This document shows positions 1 to 7,181 of a stretch of 20,883 nt of DNA, one piece after another. The stretch comes from a virus, in the IMG/VR virus record IMGVR_UViG_3300004460_001808, positions 1 to 20,883 of that record; one strand, given 5' to 3'. The first letter of the stretch is position 1. Every line of letters starts with the position of its first letter. The notes under the pieces were generated by a model. The model was not told the origin of the DNA, searched no databases, and saw only the letters and a list, made by a program, of their open reading frames with translations. The position numbers and the translations under genes are program-made.

Positions 1-778
1 AACGTTCTTCAAAGTCACCTCTATACTTTGACCCTGCTATCAAAGAACCAACATCAACAGAATAAATTGTGTGATCTTTCAGCACGTCTGGCACTTTGTT
101 GTCCACAATCATATGAGCCAATCCTTCTGCAATAGCAGTCTTACCAACACCAGGATCACCTATCATAATAACATTGTTCTTAATTTTTCTTCCTAGAATC
201 AAAGTGATTTCATCTACAACATCTTGTCTACCAATACACGTGAAAGTTTTATTTGCTCTGGCTTGTTCGTTAAGATTCACGGTGTACTGTTTTAAGATCT
301 TGGATGCTTGTTTTTGACTGACTTTTGTATCATCAAGATCTTCTAAACCGTGTTCTACAGTGTAATCTATAATTGACTTCTTAGTGATCCCATTTTTTAA
401 GAGATAAAAAAGTGCATGTGAATTCTTTTCCGAGTATATAGAGTTGAGCAAGTGGAAACAGTTCACTTGTTCTTGTCCGGAGAATATTGCTTGAGTAAAT
501 GCTCTGTTTACTACTCTGTCTGTGCTTTGAGTACGTTTAGGATAGATGTCATCTGCTGTTTTTATATCGTTCAATTTGCTTTTAATGTGTTCATCTAGAT
601 CAATCACCAGTTGCTCATATTTTGCATCTTTATCACTTTTAATCATTTCCTGGACTTCAGGTTGTGCTACCAACACAAGTAACACATGCTCTAGTGTAAT
701 GTATTCATGCTTGTTGAGTCTAGCAACTTTAAGTGCTTCATCAAATATTATTTTCAATCTATCGTCTGCTTGGATCAT
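1..778 (-). CDS. clpA: ClpA-like AAA+ unfoldase, N-terminal part (partial, runs off left edge)
   Basis: The 259 residues visible read as a ClpA-type Hsp100 unfoldase, which feeds proteins to the ClpP protease in the cytoplasm. Two Clp_N-like repeats lie at about residues 5-65 (HEYITLEHVLLVL) and 85-140 (NCFHLLNSIYSE). The first AAA+ domain starts near residue 182, with Walker A GDPGVGKT at 207-214. The stretch IYSVDVGSLIAGSKYRGDFE at 238-257 matches ClpA closely. The start ATG at 778-776 is the only one available, because an in-frame stop lies a few codons upstream. The start overlaps the deformylase gene by 20 bases, so the two are co-transcribed. The C-terminal half, including the second AAA+ domain and any ClpP-docking loop, is outside the window, so I cannot say whether it uses host ClpP. 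ClpC or ClpB is less likely given the match to ClpA. Confidence 0.9.
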   Translation of the reverse strand, partial: MIQADDRLKIIFDEALKVARLNKHEYITLEHVLLVLVAQPEVQEMIKSDKDAKYEQLVIDLDEHIKSKLNDIKTADDIYPKRTQSTDRVVNRAFTQAIFSGQEQVNCFHLLNSIYSEKNSHALFYLLKNGITKKSIIDYTVEHGLEDLDDTKVSQKQASKILKQYTVNLNEQARANKTFTCIGRQDVVDEITLILGRKIKNNVIMIGDPGVGKTAIAEGLAHMIVDNKVPDVLKDHTIYSVDVGSLIAGSKYRGDFEER

Positions 779-1274
779 TTGCTTTACTCTGTCTCTTTCT
801 TGCCATGTCTAATTTAAGTTTACTTGCATAATCAATAAACAGTTTCCCATCTAAGTGATCAATTTCATGTGTTATACATTGTGCCCACATATCTTGAAAT
901 CTGTCAACTTGTTTTTCTAGTTTTTCATTATAATATTCTAACACTATAGATTTTGGTCTAGATAATTTTAAAAACAGATTTGGAAAAGAAAGACAACCTT
1001 CTTCATTTAACTGTTGCTCTTGTGAACGTTCTATGATACGAGGATTAATAAAAGTTTTAAATCCGTGCATCACAAACATTCGAATGTCTACACTGACCTG
1101 GTTGGCCGCCAATCCTAAACCGTTTGCACCTATCATGGTCCAGTGCATTAGGTCTGCAATTTTGTCCCATTCAAGATCCTTAGTAAGATCTGTTTCAGGT
1201 AAATTGTGTCTAAGCACTTCATTGCCTTCAAGATTCAGTTTAAGAATATGTTTCTGAGATTGTTCTAATGTCAT
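759..1274 (-). CDS. def: Peptide deformylase
   Basis: Removes the formyl group from the N-terminal methionine of new proteins. All three family motifs are intact in 171 residues: motif I GLGLAANQV (52-60, family GxGLAAxQ), motif II EEGCLS (91-96, metal ligand Cys94) and motif III HEIDH (136-140, two His ligands and the catalytic Glu). The length is normal for the family. The ATG at 1274 lies inside the end of the dnaJ-like gene (35-base overlap), and the 3' end overlaps clpA by 20 bases, so the three form one tightly packed block. Phage deformylases are known from marine T4-like phages, where they are thought to keep protein maturation going during infection. Its place between a DnaJ and a Clp unfoldase supports a protein quality-control role. 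Confidence 0.95.
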   Translation of the reverse strand: MTLEQSQKHILKLNLEGNEVLRHNLPETDLTKDLEWDKIADLMHWTMIGANGLGLAANQVSVDIRMFVMHGFKTFINPRIIERSQEQQLNEEGCLSFPNLFLKLSRPKSIVLEYYNEKLEKQVDRFQDMWAQCITHEIDHLDGKLFIDYASKLKLDMARKRQSKANDPSRR

Positions 1275-2073
1275 TTTTATCCTTTTCTGTTAAGTTGTTA
1301 GGAATACTGATGTTAATTCTTACATACAAGTTCCCCATTTGTCCGTTCATACCATGCATGCCGTGTTCTGGTATTCTCATTACTGTGCCTGGTTGCGTAC
1401 CCGCTGGCACTTTTAATTTGATTACTTTGCTGTCAATGTTATGCACATCTATATTAGTGCCCAACATTGCTGTGAAACAGTTTACAGACTCTTCAACATG
1501 TAGATCTAGTCTTTGCCTTGTGTATCTAGGATGTTTTTTTACGTATATCCTACAGAGTAGATCACCTGCAGGAGCATTAGGTACTTGATTCAATCCTAGT
1601 CCTTTGTATCTTACAGATTGTCCGTTGTCTATTCCACGCGGTACATCAATTGCAATAGTCTTGCCAATTTGATCAATGGTTACTTCTTTTTTACAACCAT
1701 AGTAAACTTCTTCAAGAGTGCATTCCAATCCAATTTGTATGTTTTTATTTGTTGGTTTTCTTCTTTGTGGTCTTACAGTTTGGCCAAAGAAGGATGTAAA
1801 CATGTCCTGCATGTCGAAAGGCTGTCCATCATTGAAGTTAAATTGAAATCCATCACTGCCAAATCTTTTAGACGTGTCATACTGCTTTCTTTTATCTGCA
1901 GTTTTTATTGTGTCATATGCTGTGTTGATCTCTTTGAACTTGGATTCGTCTCCGCCTCTATCTGGATGATACTGTACTGCTAATCTTCTAAATGCTTTTT
2001 TGATGTCGGCATCAGTCGCAGAAGCGTCAACACCAAGAGTCTTATACGGATCCATAGCCATAGTATATAACAT
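1240..2073 (-). CDS. dnaJ: DnaJ/CbpA-like J-domain co-chaperone without zinc finger
   Basis: A J-domain protein that would stimulate host DnaK. The J domain spans about residues 7-66 with the essential HPD at 36-38 (AVQYHPDRGG). A Gly/Phe-rich linker follows (about 70-97), then a DnaJ C-terminal substrate-binding domain (about 105-270; VPRGIDNGQSVRYKGLG, VPAGTQPGTVMRI). There is no CxxCxGxG zinc-finger repeat, so it is a CbpA-type (type II) protein. Three in-frame ATGs (2073, 2061, 2055) are possible starts; none has a clear SD. The one at 2055 gives the conserved MDPYKTLGV N-terminus and is equally plausible. It is followed by a 35-base overlap with deformylase. It could recruit host DnaK to phage proteins; that target is inferred. 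Confidence 0.93.
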   Translation of the reverse strand: MLYTMAMDPYKTLGVDASATDADIKKAFRRLAVQYHPDRGGDESKFKEINTAYDTIKTADKRKQYDTSKRFGSDGFQFNFNDGQPFDMQDMFTSFFGQTVRPQRRKPTNKNIQIGLECTLEEVYYGCKKEVTIDQIGKTIAIDVPRGIDNGQSVRYKGLGLNQVPNAPAGDLLCRIYVKKHPRYTRQRLDLHVEESVNCFTAMLGTNIDVHNIDSKVIKLKVPAGTQPGTVMRIPEHGMHGMNGQMGNLYVRINISIPNNLTEKDKNDIRTISETYS

Positions 2074-2100
2074 ATGTACTATCTGTCAAACTACAAGTTA

Positions 2101-2388
2101 TTATTTTTTGCTTGTGCCAGTGTATAATCCAAACCATGCCGCACCAGCACCTACTACGATACTGATCAAACCTGATTGTTCCATGGATGGAGTTGGTAAA
2201 TTCATATACCAAATCACACACTTATACAATAGAATAATGTAGACAGTCAAGAATAATCTTGGAAAAATTCTCCAAGCATCAACGGCTTTTGCTAAGTGTA
2301 TTAACGATTGGAAAGGATTTTTTGAACTATCAGTGGTGGCAGTGTCAACTTCAAGTTCAATTTGAACTTTTTTCTTTATGTCTGCCAT
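2101..2388 (-). CDS. Small two-helix membrane protein, holin candidate
   Basis: A 95-residue protein starting MADIKKKVQI. It has a charged N-terminus, a hydrophobic helix at about 45-64 (LFLTVYIILLYKCVIWYM) and a second at about 74-91 (ISIVVGAGAAWFGLY), ending in Lys. Similar small proteins occur in marine T4-like phages, but I know of no proven function. Two short helices, small size and position just after the endolysin-spanin genes make it a holin candidate by context only. A GTG directly before the ATG could also start it. A perfect TATAAATA box ends 6 bases before the ATG and there is no SD, so this gene probably has its own late promoter. Confidence 0.75.
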   Translation of the reverse strand: MADIKKKVQIELEVDTATTDSSKNPFQSLIHLAKAVDAWRIFPRLFLTVYIILLYKCVIWYMNLPTPSMEQSGLISIVVGAGAAWFGLYTGTSKK

Positions 2389-2394
2389 CACTGA

Positions 2395-2402
2395 TATTTA
2401 TA
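2395..2402 (-). promoter_or_regulatory. T4-type late promoter box (TATAAATA)
   Basis: On the minus strand the sequence reads TATAAATA, an exact match to the T4 late consensus, followed by TCAGTG and then the ATG at 2388. In T4 the transcript begins about 5-6 bases after this box, so the mRNA would start at or next to the start codon. It lies just upstream of the stop of the 53-aa gene, in a 20-base gap. Confidence 0.7.
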
Positions 2403-2408
2403 TTGAGG

Positions 2409-2570
2409 TTAGTCTTTCTTAAGAATTTGCCATATGGAATAGGCAAGTCCAAGATAAGCAATTATTTTTGCTAAACCGCCAAATGCAATTATAAGGATAC
2501 ATGCAATTAAAATACCTGCTCCATTAAGAGTGCTGGCTTCTTTTATTCTTGATTTAATATAGTTGATCAT
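2409..2570 (-). CDS. 53-aa single-helix membrane protein
   Basis: A short open frame coding for 53 residues that begins MINYIKSRIKEAS and ends IWQILKKD. A long hydrophobic stretch at about 18-46 is rich in Ile, Leu, Ala and Gly, flanked by basic residues at both ends. The ATG overlaps the stop of the upstream gene as ATGA (2567-2570), the usual translational coupling in this genome, which supports it as a real gene. It sits between two other small membrane proteins downstream of the lysis genes. The function is unknown; a holin or antiholin part is possible from size and place only. Confidence 0.75.
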   Translation of the reverse strand: MINYIKSRIKEASTLNGAGILIACILIIAFGGLAKIIAYLGLAYSIWQILKKD

Positions 2571-2851
2571 TTTTTCTTTTTCTCCAGTTTTTCTAGACGT
2601 GTTTCTAACTCATCTATTTTTTTGGTTACATATGGATATTTCTTTCGCCAAGCATCGGTTGGTTGTTGTAACCAAGTCCACCCATATCGCTTAACAAAAA
2701 AATCAACTATACGATCAAAATGACCATACAGCCAAAGTCCAATCCGTGTGCTTTTGAAATATGTTGAAAATGCAAGTCCAAACAGAGAACCAACTAATGC
2801 TGTGTAAATCCACAGACGGTCGCTCGCCATTCTTTCGATCATTTCCATCAT
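2567..2851 (-). CDS. Membrane-anchored protein with C-terminal coiled coil
   Basis: 94 residues. One transmembrane helix lies at about 14-31 (IYTALVGSLFGLAFSTYF), then an amphipathic, Trp-rich middle (GWTWLQQPTDAWRKKYPY) and a highly charged C-terminus (DELETRLEKLEKKKK) that looks like a short coiled coil. I do not recognise a named family, though similar short membrane proteins are found next to lysis genes of marine T4-like phages. Several in-frame ATGs exist (2851, 2848, 2842, 2830); the first is used here because it lies just after the o-spanin stop, with only 5 bases between. It is translationally coupled to the 53-aa gene by ATGA. A role in lysis is inferred from context. Confidence 0.75.
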   Translation of the reverse strand: MMEMIERMASDRLWIYTALVGSLFGLAFSTYFKSTRIGLWLYGHFDRIVDFFVKRYGWTWLQQPTDAWRKKYPYVTKKIDELETRLEKLEKKKK

Positions 2852-2856
2852 CGCAC

Positions 2857-3222
2857 TTACTTATCTGTTTTTGAAGGTTCGTAATAGTCTTTGTATTGAT
2901 TGATTACTAATGACTGTTTTAATATATAAGCACGGATCTGTGCAAAGTTTTTTGCTAACAGTTCATAATCTTCATCTGACAGACCAAACAGCACGGGATC
3001 CAAATTATTCTTTTTCATCTTTTCAAACACTTCATCTGCGTTCTCAGACGTAATAATAATAAACTTAATGTCTTCCAATGTTAATGATGGTGGCGTTTTC
3101 AAATTGAGTGGTTCACGCTCAATGGCTGTGGTCACTGTTTCTAACTTTTTTACACCTCTAATACAACCTGTGGTCATCAATACTAATAAAAGTAAAATGA
3201 ATATGTTTTTAATATGGTACAT
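2857..3222 (-). CDS. Putative outer-membrane spanin lipoprotein (o-spanin, Rz1-like)
   Basis: 121 residues with a lipoprotein signal: a basic start, a Leu/Ile-rich core (IFILLLLVLM) and Cys20 in MTTGC. The -3 residue is Thr rather than the usual Leu/Val/Ile, so the lipobox is imperfect. The mature part is soluble and charged, ending KDYYEPSKTDK. It overlaps the upstream membrane coiled-coil gene by 14 bases, and that gene follows the endolysin. Endolysin, then a membrane-anchored coiled-coil protein, then an overlapping lipoprotein is the standard layout of two-component spanins, which fuse the inner and outer membranes at lysis of Gram-negative hosts. The assignment rests on architecture and order. 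Spanins diverge too fast for sequence alone to settle it. Confidence 0.75.
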   Translation of the reverse strand: MYHIKNIFILLLLVLMTTGCIRGVKKLETVTTAIEREPLNLKTPPSLTLEDIKFIIITSENADEVFEKMKKNNLDPVLFGLSDEDYELLAKNFAQIRAYILKQSLVINQYKDYYEPSKTDK

Positions 3223-3691
3223 AATTTGGATTTGCTATTGAAGTACATTCAGGATTGATCTGTGACTTCTTGGTAGCATTTTCCTCTTTCTCTGTTAGTG
3301 GTGCACCAGTAGCAATTTCTACACATCGTGTTGCATTGCTTGATGCTTTGTTTATAATTTTTTCTACTGTACTTGATCTAGCAATTGCAAGATCGCCCAT
3401 GTCACGTTTCTTACCTGATGCATTTGTTTTATTAAACTTGTTATCTAAAGTTTTAAGATCATTATTAAGTTTTTGATTCAGTACTTGAGTCTCTTCGTTT
3501 GCTTTAATAATTTTATCGAAGTCTTGTTTTTGCTGTGCAATTACTGCCTTTTGTTGTGTGATTGATTGCTCAAGAACAAGATTGTTTGCTTCAGACACTG
3601 CCAAATCTGCTTTGAGACCTTTGACATAGAGGTAGGCTCCTCCTGCTCCTGCCATCAGTAACACTGCTATAAAAATTTTTACTTGTAGCAT
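3209..3691 (-). CDS. Putative inner-membrane spanin (i-spanin, Rz-like)
   Basis: 160 residues from the ATG at 3691 (MLQVKIFIAVLLMAGAGG). This ATG overlaps the endolysin stop as TAATG, so it is preferred to the longer frame reaching 3742. One N-terminal transmembrane helix (about 4-23) is followed by a long Gln/Lys/Glu/Asn-rich periplasmic coiled coil (about 25-90), an Ala/Ser/Thr-rich region with Cys residues, and the tail NPECTSIANPNYVPY. This N-in, coiled-coil layout is typical of Rz-type i-spanins. Its 3' end overlaps the lipoprotein partner by 14 bases. It would span the periplasm and pair with the lipoprotein to disrupt the outer membrane after the endolysin has cut the wall. The function is inferred from structure and gene order. 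Confidence 0.78.
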   Translation of the reverse strand: MLQVKIFIAVLLMAGAGGAYLYVKGLKADLAVSEANNLVLEQSITQQKAVIAQQKQDFDKIIKANEETQVLNQKLNNDLKTLDNKFNKTNASGKKRDMGDLAIARSSTVEKIINKASSNATRCVEIATGAPLTEKEENATKKSQINPECTSIANPNYVPY

Positions 3692-4200
3692 TATACGAGT
3701 GTTAGTGCAAGTTCTGTAGTTTCTACTACACGTCTTGTCCAACCTTTACCAAATGTAGCAAATGTGCTTAACGATTTATAGTATTCTTGTCTACGCTTTT
3801 GATATTCTTTTACGGATGCTTCTATGCCATTCTCTGCAACATATTCAGCAACCTTCTTTAATGTATTAGGTCCGATGCCACCATCTGCAACTGTGCCAAT
3901 CATTGTTTGCAAATATTTGGCCGCTCTTCCTGGGCCTGCATTTACACCAAAGTCGAATACACATAAATCTAATCCACCTGGCAAATCATCACCTTTCATT
4001 TTGTCCCAATAATTCTTTTTATAAATTGGAGCAACATCTTCAACCAATAAGTCTTTCATGTCTTTGTCGCCGCCCCATTCTTCGTAAACTCTTTTCGTAA
4101 CACCCAAGTTAGTTTCACCACCTGGATCTTTAGGATGATTTACGTATCCACCCTCGTGGTGTAATATTGTTTCTAAACATTTTTGATAGTTTGATTGCAC
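3691..4200 (-). CDS. Endolysin, GH108-type lysozyme with peptidoglycan-binding domain
   Basis: 169 residues. The N-terminus carries the GH108 signature HHEGGYVNHPKDPGGETNLG (14-33), in which Glu16 is the expected catalytic acid. The C-terminal half (about 75-165; LPGGLDLCVFDFGVNAGPGRA) matches the peptidoglycan-binding domain paired with GH108. There is no signal peptide or membrane helix, so export should need a holin. The start is GTG at 4200, backed by an AGGAG SD (4206-4210), and it overlaps the upstream stop as TAGTG. It is the first gene of the lysis cassette, followed directly by both spanin genes. Confidence 0.92.
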   Translation of the reverse strand: MQSNYQKCLETILHHEGGYVNHPKDPGGETNLGVTKRVYEEWGGDKDMKDLLVEDVAPIYKKNYWDKMKGDDLPGGLDLCVFDFGVNAGPGRAAKYLQTMIGTVADGGIGPNTLKKVAEYVAENGIEASVKEYQKRRQEYYKSLSTFATFGKGWTRRVVETTELALTLV

Positions 4201-4916
4201 TATAACTCCTCTGATTTTAGTATAATGTTCTTATCTTCTTTGGATATTTTAAACATGTCGTCTACTTTCACTATTTTATAAACATGTCCCAACCAATTGT
4301 TAAGATACTGAGATTGTGATGTTGATGATTCATCTATTCTGTAAACACCATTAACATCTTTTGATGGTACATTTATTCCTTCAATAATAAATTCATGTTT
4401 ATTATAGAGTGTTTTGAGTGTTAATCTTTTGCCGTTTCTTATCACAGTGGCTTTTGACTCATTGAACACTGTGTTTATGTCATCATCTATTTTGTCATCT
4501 GTCAAAAACTTATACTGTTCAGGTGAAGTTGGTACAATATTCTGTAAGTTTTGTTCATCTAGATGATAGAAAGATTCATTTTTATGAAATCTAAATTTCC
4601 AAGGCAACAATCCTGTAACTTGTTCTGCATCTCTTACTAGTTTTATTATATTAGATGGCAGTTCATCGTTGCGTTCTAGTTCAACAAATACATTATATCT
4701 TTTTTGTGTGTTTTTAGCAGGTGAATAATCTGCATCAAGCACATAATCGTGTCCTGATTCTATAAATTGTACAAGATCACTTGCAACATCTTTATTGTCT
4801 GATTGAAATTGTACGACAGAAACATCTTCGTCTCGGCCCAACTTTGCCTGGAATGCGTCAATGACTACTTCATTGCTTACATGATTTGCCATCTCTAAAT
4901 TTATTATTGATTTCAT
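4200..4916 (-). CDS. Conserved phage protein of unknown function (238 aa)
   Basis: I do not recognise a named family. The protein is soluble, acidic and rich in Asp, Asn and Ile, with no membrane helix or signal. It has a charged middle (KNTQKRYNVFVELERNDE) and a mixed alpha/beta pattern. Its ATG overlaps the stop of the 158-aa gene as ATGA, and its stop overlaps the endolysin GTG, so it lies in one operon with both. A second in-frame ATG at 4892 (MANHVSNEVVIDAF) could be the true start. The place between a likely structural gene and lysis genes suggests late expression; a virion or assembly role is only a guess. Confidence 0.8.
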   Translation of the reverse strand: MKSIINLEMANHVSNEVVIDAFQAKLGRDEDVSVVQFQSDNKDVASDLVQFIESGHDYVLDADYSPAKNTQKRYNVFVELERNDELPSNIIKLVRDAEQVTGLLPWKFRFHKNESFYHLDEQNLQNIVPTSPEQYKFLTDDKIDDDINTVFNESKATVIRNGKRLTLKTLYNKHEFIIEGINVPSKDVNGVYRIDESSTSQSQYLNNWLGHVYKIVKVDDMFKISKEDKNIILKSEEL

Positions 4917-5389
4917 AGTTCTGATGCGTCTTGGGTCGACTGGTCAACTTGCAGTCCGCTAACAGTTTTGGTCTTTGTAGTTTCTGCATTGAAATCTTCA
5001 ACCACTGTTTTAGGAATTGTTACTTTGACCAACCAAATAGGATGCTCCTCTAATTTTGCTTTTCTTGTACCTGGTCTAAAGTCTGCATATGATTTAATTC
5101 TTTTGGGTGTCAGACGTACATCTTTTTTGTATTCTACTCTTGCGCCAAGTGTTAGCAGTCTCTTGCCTGCTTCTGGATCAGGCATTTGAGCCTGTTCCCA
5201 CATGAATGTTGCTGATATGTCATATTTGCTTTCGTATGGCCCATCGACTAGTTCGCCTTTAGTCCAGTTCTTGTACGCATACATGTTCACATCGTCCATT
5301 ACTTTCTCCATGCTCACAAGTGAATTGATCACATTGTCTGAAGCATAAATCTTTTTTATATTACGGATAACGTCTAAGGTATCAATCAT
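4913..5389 (-). CDS. Conserved T4-like marine phage protein of unknown function (158 aa)
   Basis: A soluble protein with many aromatic and charged residues (MYAYKNWTKGELVDGPYESK, WEQAQMPDPEAGKRLLTLG, DFRPGTRKAKLEEHPIWLVK). From memory, similar proteins recur in marine T4-like phages as possible virion or assembly proteins; I cannot name a function. The C-terminus is Thr/Lys/Gln/Ser-rich and looks disordered. There is no SD. An ATAAATA late-promoter box ends 7 bases before the ATG at 5389, which marks it as the first gene of the block that goes on to the endolysin and spanins. It diverges from phoH. Confidence 0.82.
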   Translation of the reverse strand: MIDTLDVIRNIKKIYASDNVINSLVSMEKVMDDVNMYAYKNWTKGELVDGPYESKYDISATFMWEQAQMPDPEAGKRLLTLGARVEYKKDVRLTPKRIKSYADFRPGTRKAKLEEHPIWLVKVTIPKTVVEDFNAETTKTKTVSGLQVDQSTQDASEL

Positions 5390-5396
5390 AGCATAT

Positions 5397-5404
5397 TATT
5401 TATC
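5397..5404 (-). promoter_or_regulatory. T4-type late promoter box (GATAAATA)
   Basis: The minus strand reads GATAAATA, 7 of 8 bases of the T4 late consensus, followed by ATATGCT and the ATG at 5389. It would drive the 158-aa gene and the lysis block. The predicted transcript starts within about 2 bases of the ATG. Confidence 0.6.
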
Positions 5405-5407
5405 GCT

Positions 5408-5436
5408 TTGCCTAATGCCAACAAGAATTCTATTCT
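5408..5436 (+). promoter_or_regulatory. Possible sigma70-like promoter for phoH
   Basis: TTGCCT (5408-5413) and TATTCT (5431-5436) are separated by 17 bases; each matches 4 of 6 bases of the sigma70 consensus. It lies about 100 bases before the SD-backed phoH start. The leader also holds the short inverted repeat TAGGA/TCCTA. In such AT-rich DNA a match of this quality can arise by chance, so this is tentative. No late box faces phoH, which would fit an earlier time of expression. Confidence 0.3.
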
Positions 5437-5533
5437 AACGTCATATATCTTAGGAATACAATCCTATAGATACTTTTATATGCATTCGCATAACAGACAA
5501 AAAAGACACTTCAATCAAAAACCGGAGATACCT

Positions 5534-6220
5534 ATGAGACACAAGACCGTACTATCCTTCCAAGATCTGCGTGACGAATTTTCACGTTACCAAGTACAAC
5601 CAAGATCACCAAATCAGCACAAATACTGGAATATGTTAAAAGACAGTAAAAAGTCTATTGTTATTGCTCATGGCCCTGCAGGGTGCGGAAAAACGCTTTT
5701 AGCCACCCAAAACGGCATTGATCTTATGAAACTACAAAAGATCGAAAAGATTGTTATCACACGTCCTGTGGTGGGCGCAGATGAAGAAATTGGTTTTTTG
5801 CCCGGTAATTTGAATAAAAAGATGGAACCATGGACAAGACCCTTAATAGATATTTTTCACAAAAATTACACAGTGAACAAAGTGCAAAAAATGATTCAGT
5901 CAGAACAGATTGAGATTGCTCCATTGGCATTTATGCGAGGCAGAACATTTGAAAACTGTTACATTATTGCAGATGAAATGCAAAATACAACAGTCAACCA
6001 ATTCAAAATGTTATTAACAAGAATAGGTGAAGGTTCTAAACTAGTCATTACAGGAGATTTAGGGCAAACAGATAGAGGTAAGCAAAACGGTATGGCAGAC
6101 TTTTTACACAAATTGTGGCGTGCTGAATCTAATCACATATGCAATGTTCAATTACAAGGTGAAGATATTGTCAGACACAAAGCAGTCACTGAGGCACTAA
6201 AGATTTACGAAGAAGTTTAA
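5534..6220 (+). CDS. phoH: PhoH-family P-loop ATPase
   Basis: 228 residues from the ATG at 5534, chosen because a GGAG SD (5524-5527) lies 6 bases before it; longer frames from 5408 or 5480 have no SD and an unconvincing N-terminus. Walker A GPAGCGKT is at 47-54, TRPVVGADEEIGFLPG at 76-91, Walker B YIIADEMQN at 143-151 and the motif TGDLGQTD follows. PhoH proteins are ATPases, probably RNA-related, very common in marine phages; the exact role is unsettled. The PIN domain found in PhoH2 is absent. It is one of two plus-strand genes here and converges on gp44, sharing a TTAA that holds both stops. The opposite strand and separate leader suggest a different expression time from the late genes. 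Confidence 0.95.
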   Translation: MRHKTVLSFQDLRDEFSRYQVQPRSPNQHKYWNMLKDSKKSIVIAHGPAGCGKTLLATQNGIDLMKLQKIEKIVITRPVVGADEEIGFLPGNLNKKMEPWTRPLIDIFHKNYTVNKVQKMIQSEQIEIAPLAFMRGRTFENCYIIADEMQNTTVNQFKMLLTRIGEGSKLVITGDLGQTDRGKQNGMADFLHKLWRAESNHICNVQLQGEDIVRHKAVTEALKIYEEV

Positions 6221-7143
6221 GAGTTTCTTATTCTTGCTAGTTTTATTAATGTAGCGGATAAATTAATTTCTGCTTCTGCTACAAATGAGTGATCAACCAG
6301 TCCTTGTTTAATTACAAGTATTGCTGAGTCTTGTTGATCTTCTGTGTCACCAAACATTTCTACATTGTCATACATCCATTTGTAGATGTCTTCCATCTCT
6401 TCTGGCCTTGCTTGTGAGCACAATAGTTTTCTTGCTTCTGTAATTTTTCCTGTTTTGAAAAGATCAACCATTTCTATTCTATAATCTTTCTCTCCAGTAT
6501 CTGCTGTGTTTGGTTGTTGTAGTTTGCCATCTGCAGAATTCATTTGCACTGTGTTAATGCATTTTCTAAGATCAGGATAGGTTGCTTTCACATAAGTGTC
6601 CAGCGTGTCCAAATCCATTTCGATATTCTCTTCGACTAGTATTGTTGCTACTCTGGCTGTAAATTCTGTTTTATCAATTTTTTCAATGTGGAATCCTTGA
6701 CATCTACTGTGTAGTGCAGGAATAACTCTATTTGGATAGTTGCAAGTTAAAATAAATCTTGCAGATTGATGATACATTTCCATAACACCACGCAGAGCCG
6801 CTTGACCATTAGGAGTAATGTAATCAGCCTCATCTAACAGTACAACTTTGAAATCACCAAAAGGCATTGTTTGCACAAAGTTTGTAATTTTGTCTCTGAT
6901 TGTGTCTACTGAGTTTTCTCTAGAAGCATTTATTTCAAGTACATCTGTTGGTTCTACTTCTAACAAGTTTAACAATATCTTTGCTAGTGTTGTTTTACCA
7001 GTACCCGGAGCACCTGAAAATAATAGATGTGGAATAGTGTTGGATTTTATCCAGTGTTCTACTTGTGCCTTTTGGTTTGCATCACGGAAAACATACCCAT
7101 TTAAAGTATCAGGCCGATACTTCTCTACCCATAGTGTATTCAT
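6217..7143 (-). CDS. 44: Sliding-clamp loader large subunit (T4 gp44-like AAA+ ATPase)
   Basis: 308 residues; loads the gp45 clamp onto primed DNA for the phage polymerase. The AAA+ core is complete: EKYRP near the start (7-11), Walker A GAPGTGKT (44-51), Walker B with DEAD (104-107), a sensor-1 region TCNYPNR (133-139) and the clamp-loader SRC motif (146-148). The C-terminal collar helices follow. The size fits gp44, and T4-like phages encode one such subunit. In T4 the partner gene 62 lies directly upstream; here a GroES-like gene does, so a gp62 counterpart was not recognised. The start ATG at 7143 is conserved (MNTLWVEKYRP). No SD is seen, but promoter-like elements lie just before the ATG. 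Confidence 0.95.
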   Translation of the reverse strand: MNTLWVEKYRPDTLNGYVFRDANQKAQVEHWIKSNTIPHLLFSGAPGTGKTTLAKILLNLLEVEPTDVLEINASRENSVDTIRDKITNFVQTMPFGDFKVVLLDEADYITPNGQAALRGVMEMYHQSARFILTCNYPNRVIPALHSRCQGFHIEKIDKTEFTARVATILVEENIEMDLDTLDTYVKATYPDLRKCINTVQMNSADGKLQQPNTADTGEKDYRIEMVDLFKTGKITEARKLLCSQARPEEMEDIYKWMYDNVEMFGDTEDQQDSAILVIKQGLVDHSFVAEAEINLSATLIKLARIRNS

Positions 7144-7149
7144 AAAATT

Positions 7150-7178
7150 ATTATACTTGATTTATAGACAACAATCAA
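7150..7178 (-). promoter_or_regulatory. Promoter candidate for gp44 (sigma70-like, with embedded late-like box)
   Basis: On the minus strand TTGATT (7173-7178) and a perfect TATAAT (7150-7155) are 17 bases apart, a good sigma70 match. Only 6 bases separate TATAAT from the ATG at 7143, so the transcript would start at about the start codon. Inside the spacer lies TATAAATC (7159-7166), 7 of 8 bases of the late consensus and 15 bases from the ATG. Either or both may be used; early use would suit a replication gene. Confidence 0.5.
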
Positions 7179-7181
7179 GTG

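Noticed and set aside
3692-3742. A 17-codon N-terminal extension of the i-spanin
   Set aside because: It lies inside the endolysin gene, and the ATG at 3691 forms a TAATG overlap with the endolysin stop and gives a normal membrane anchor.
5408-5533. A longer phoH start giving 270 aa
   Set aside because: The added residues do not look like PhoH and have no SD, whereas the ATG at 5534 has GGAG at good spacing. The stretch is better read as leader.
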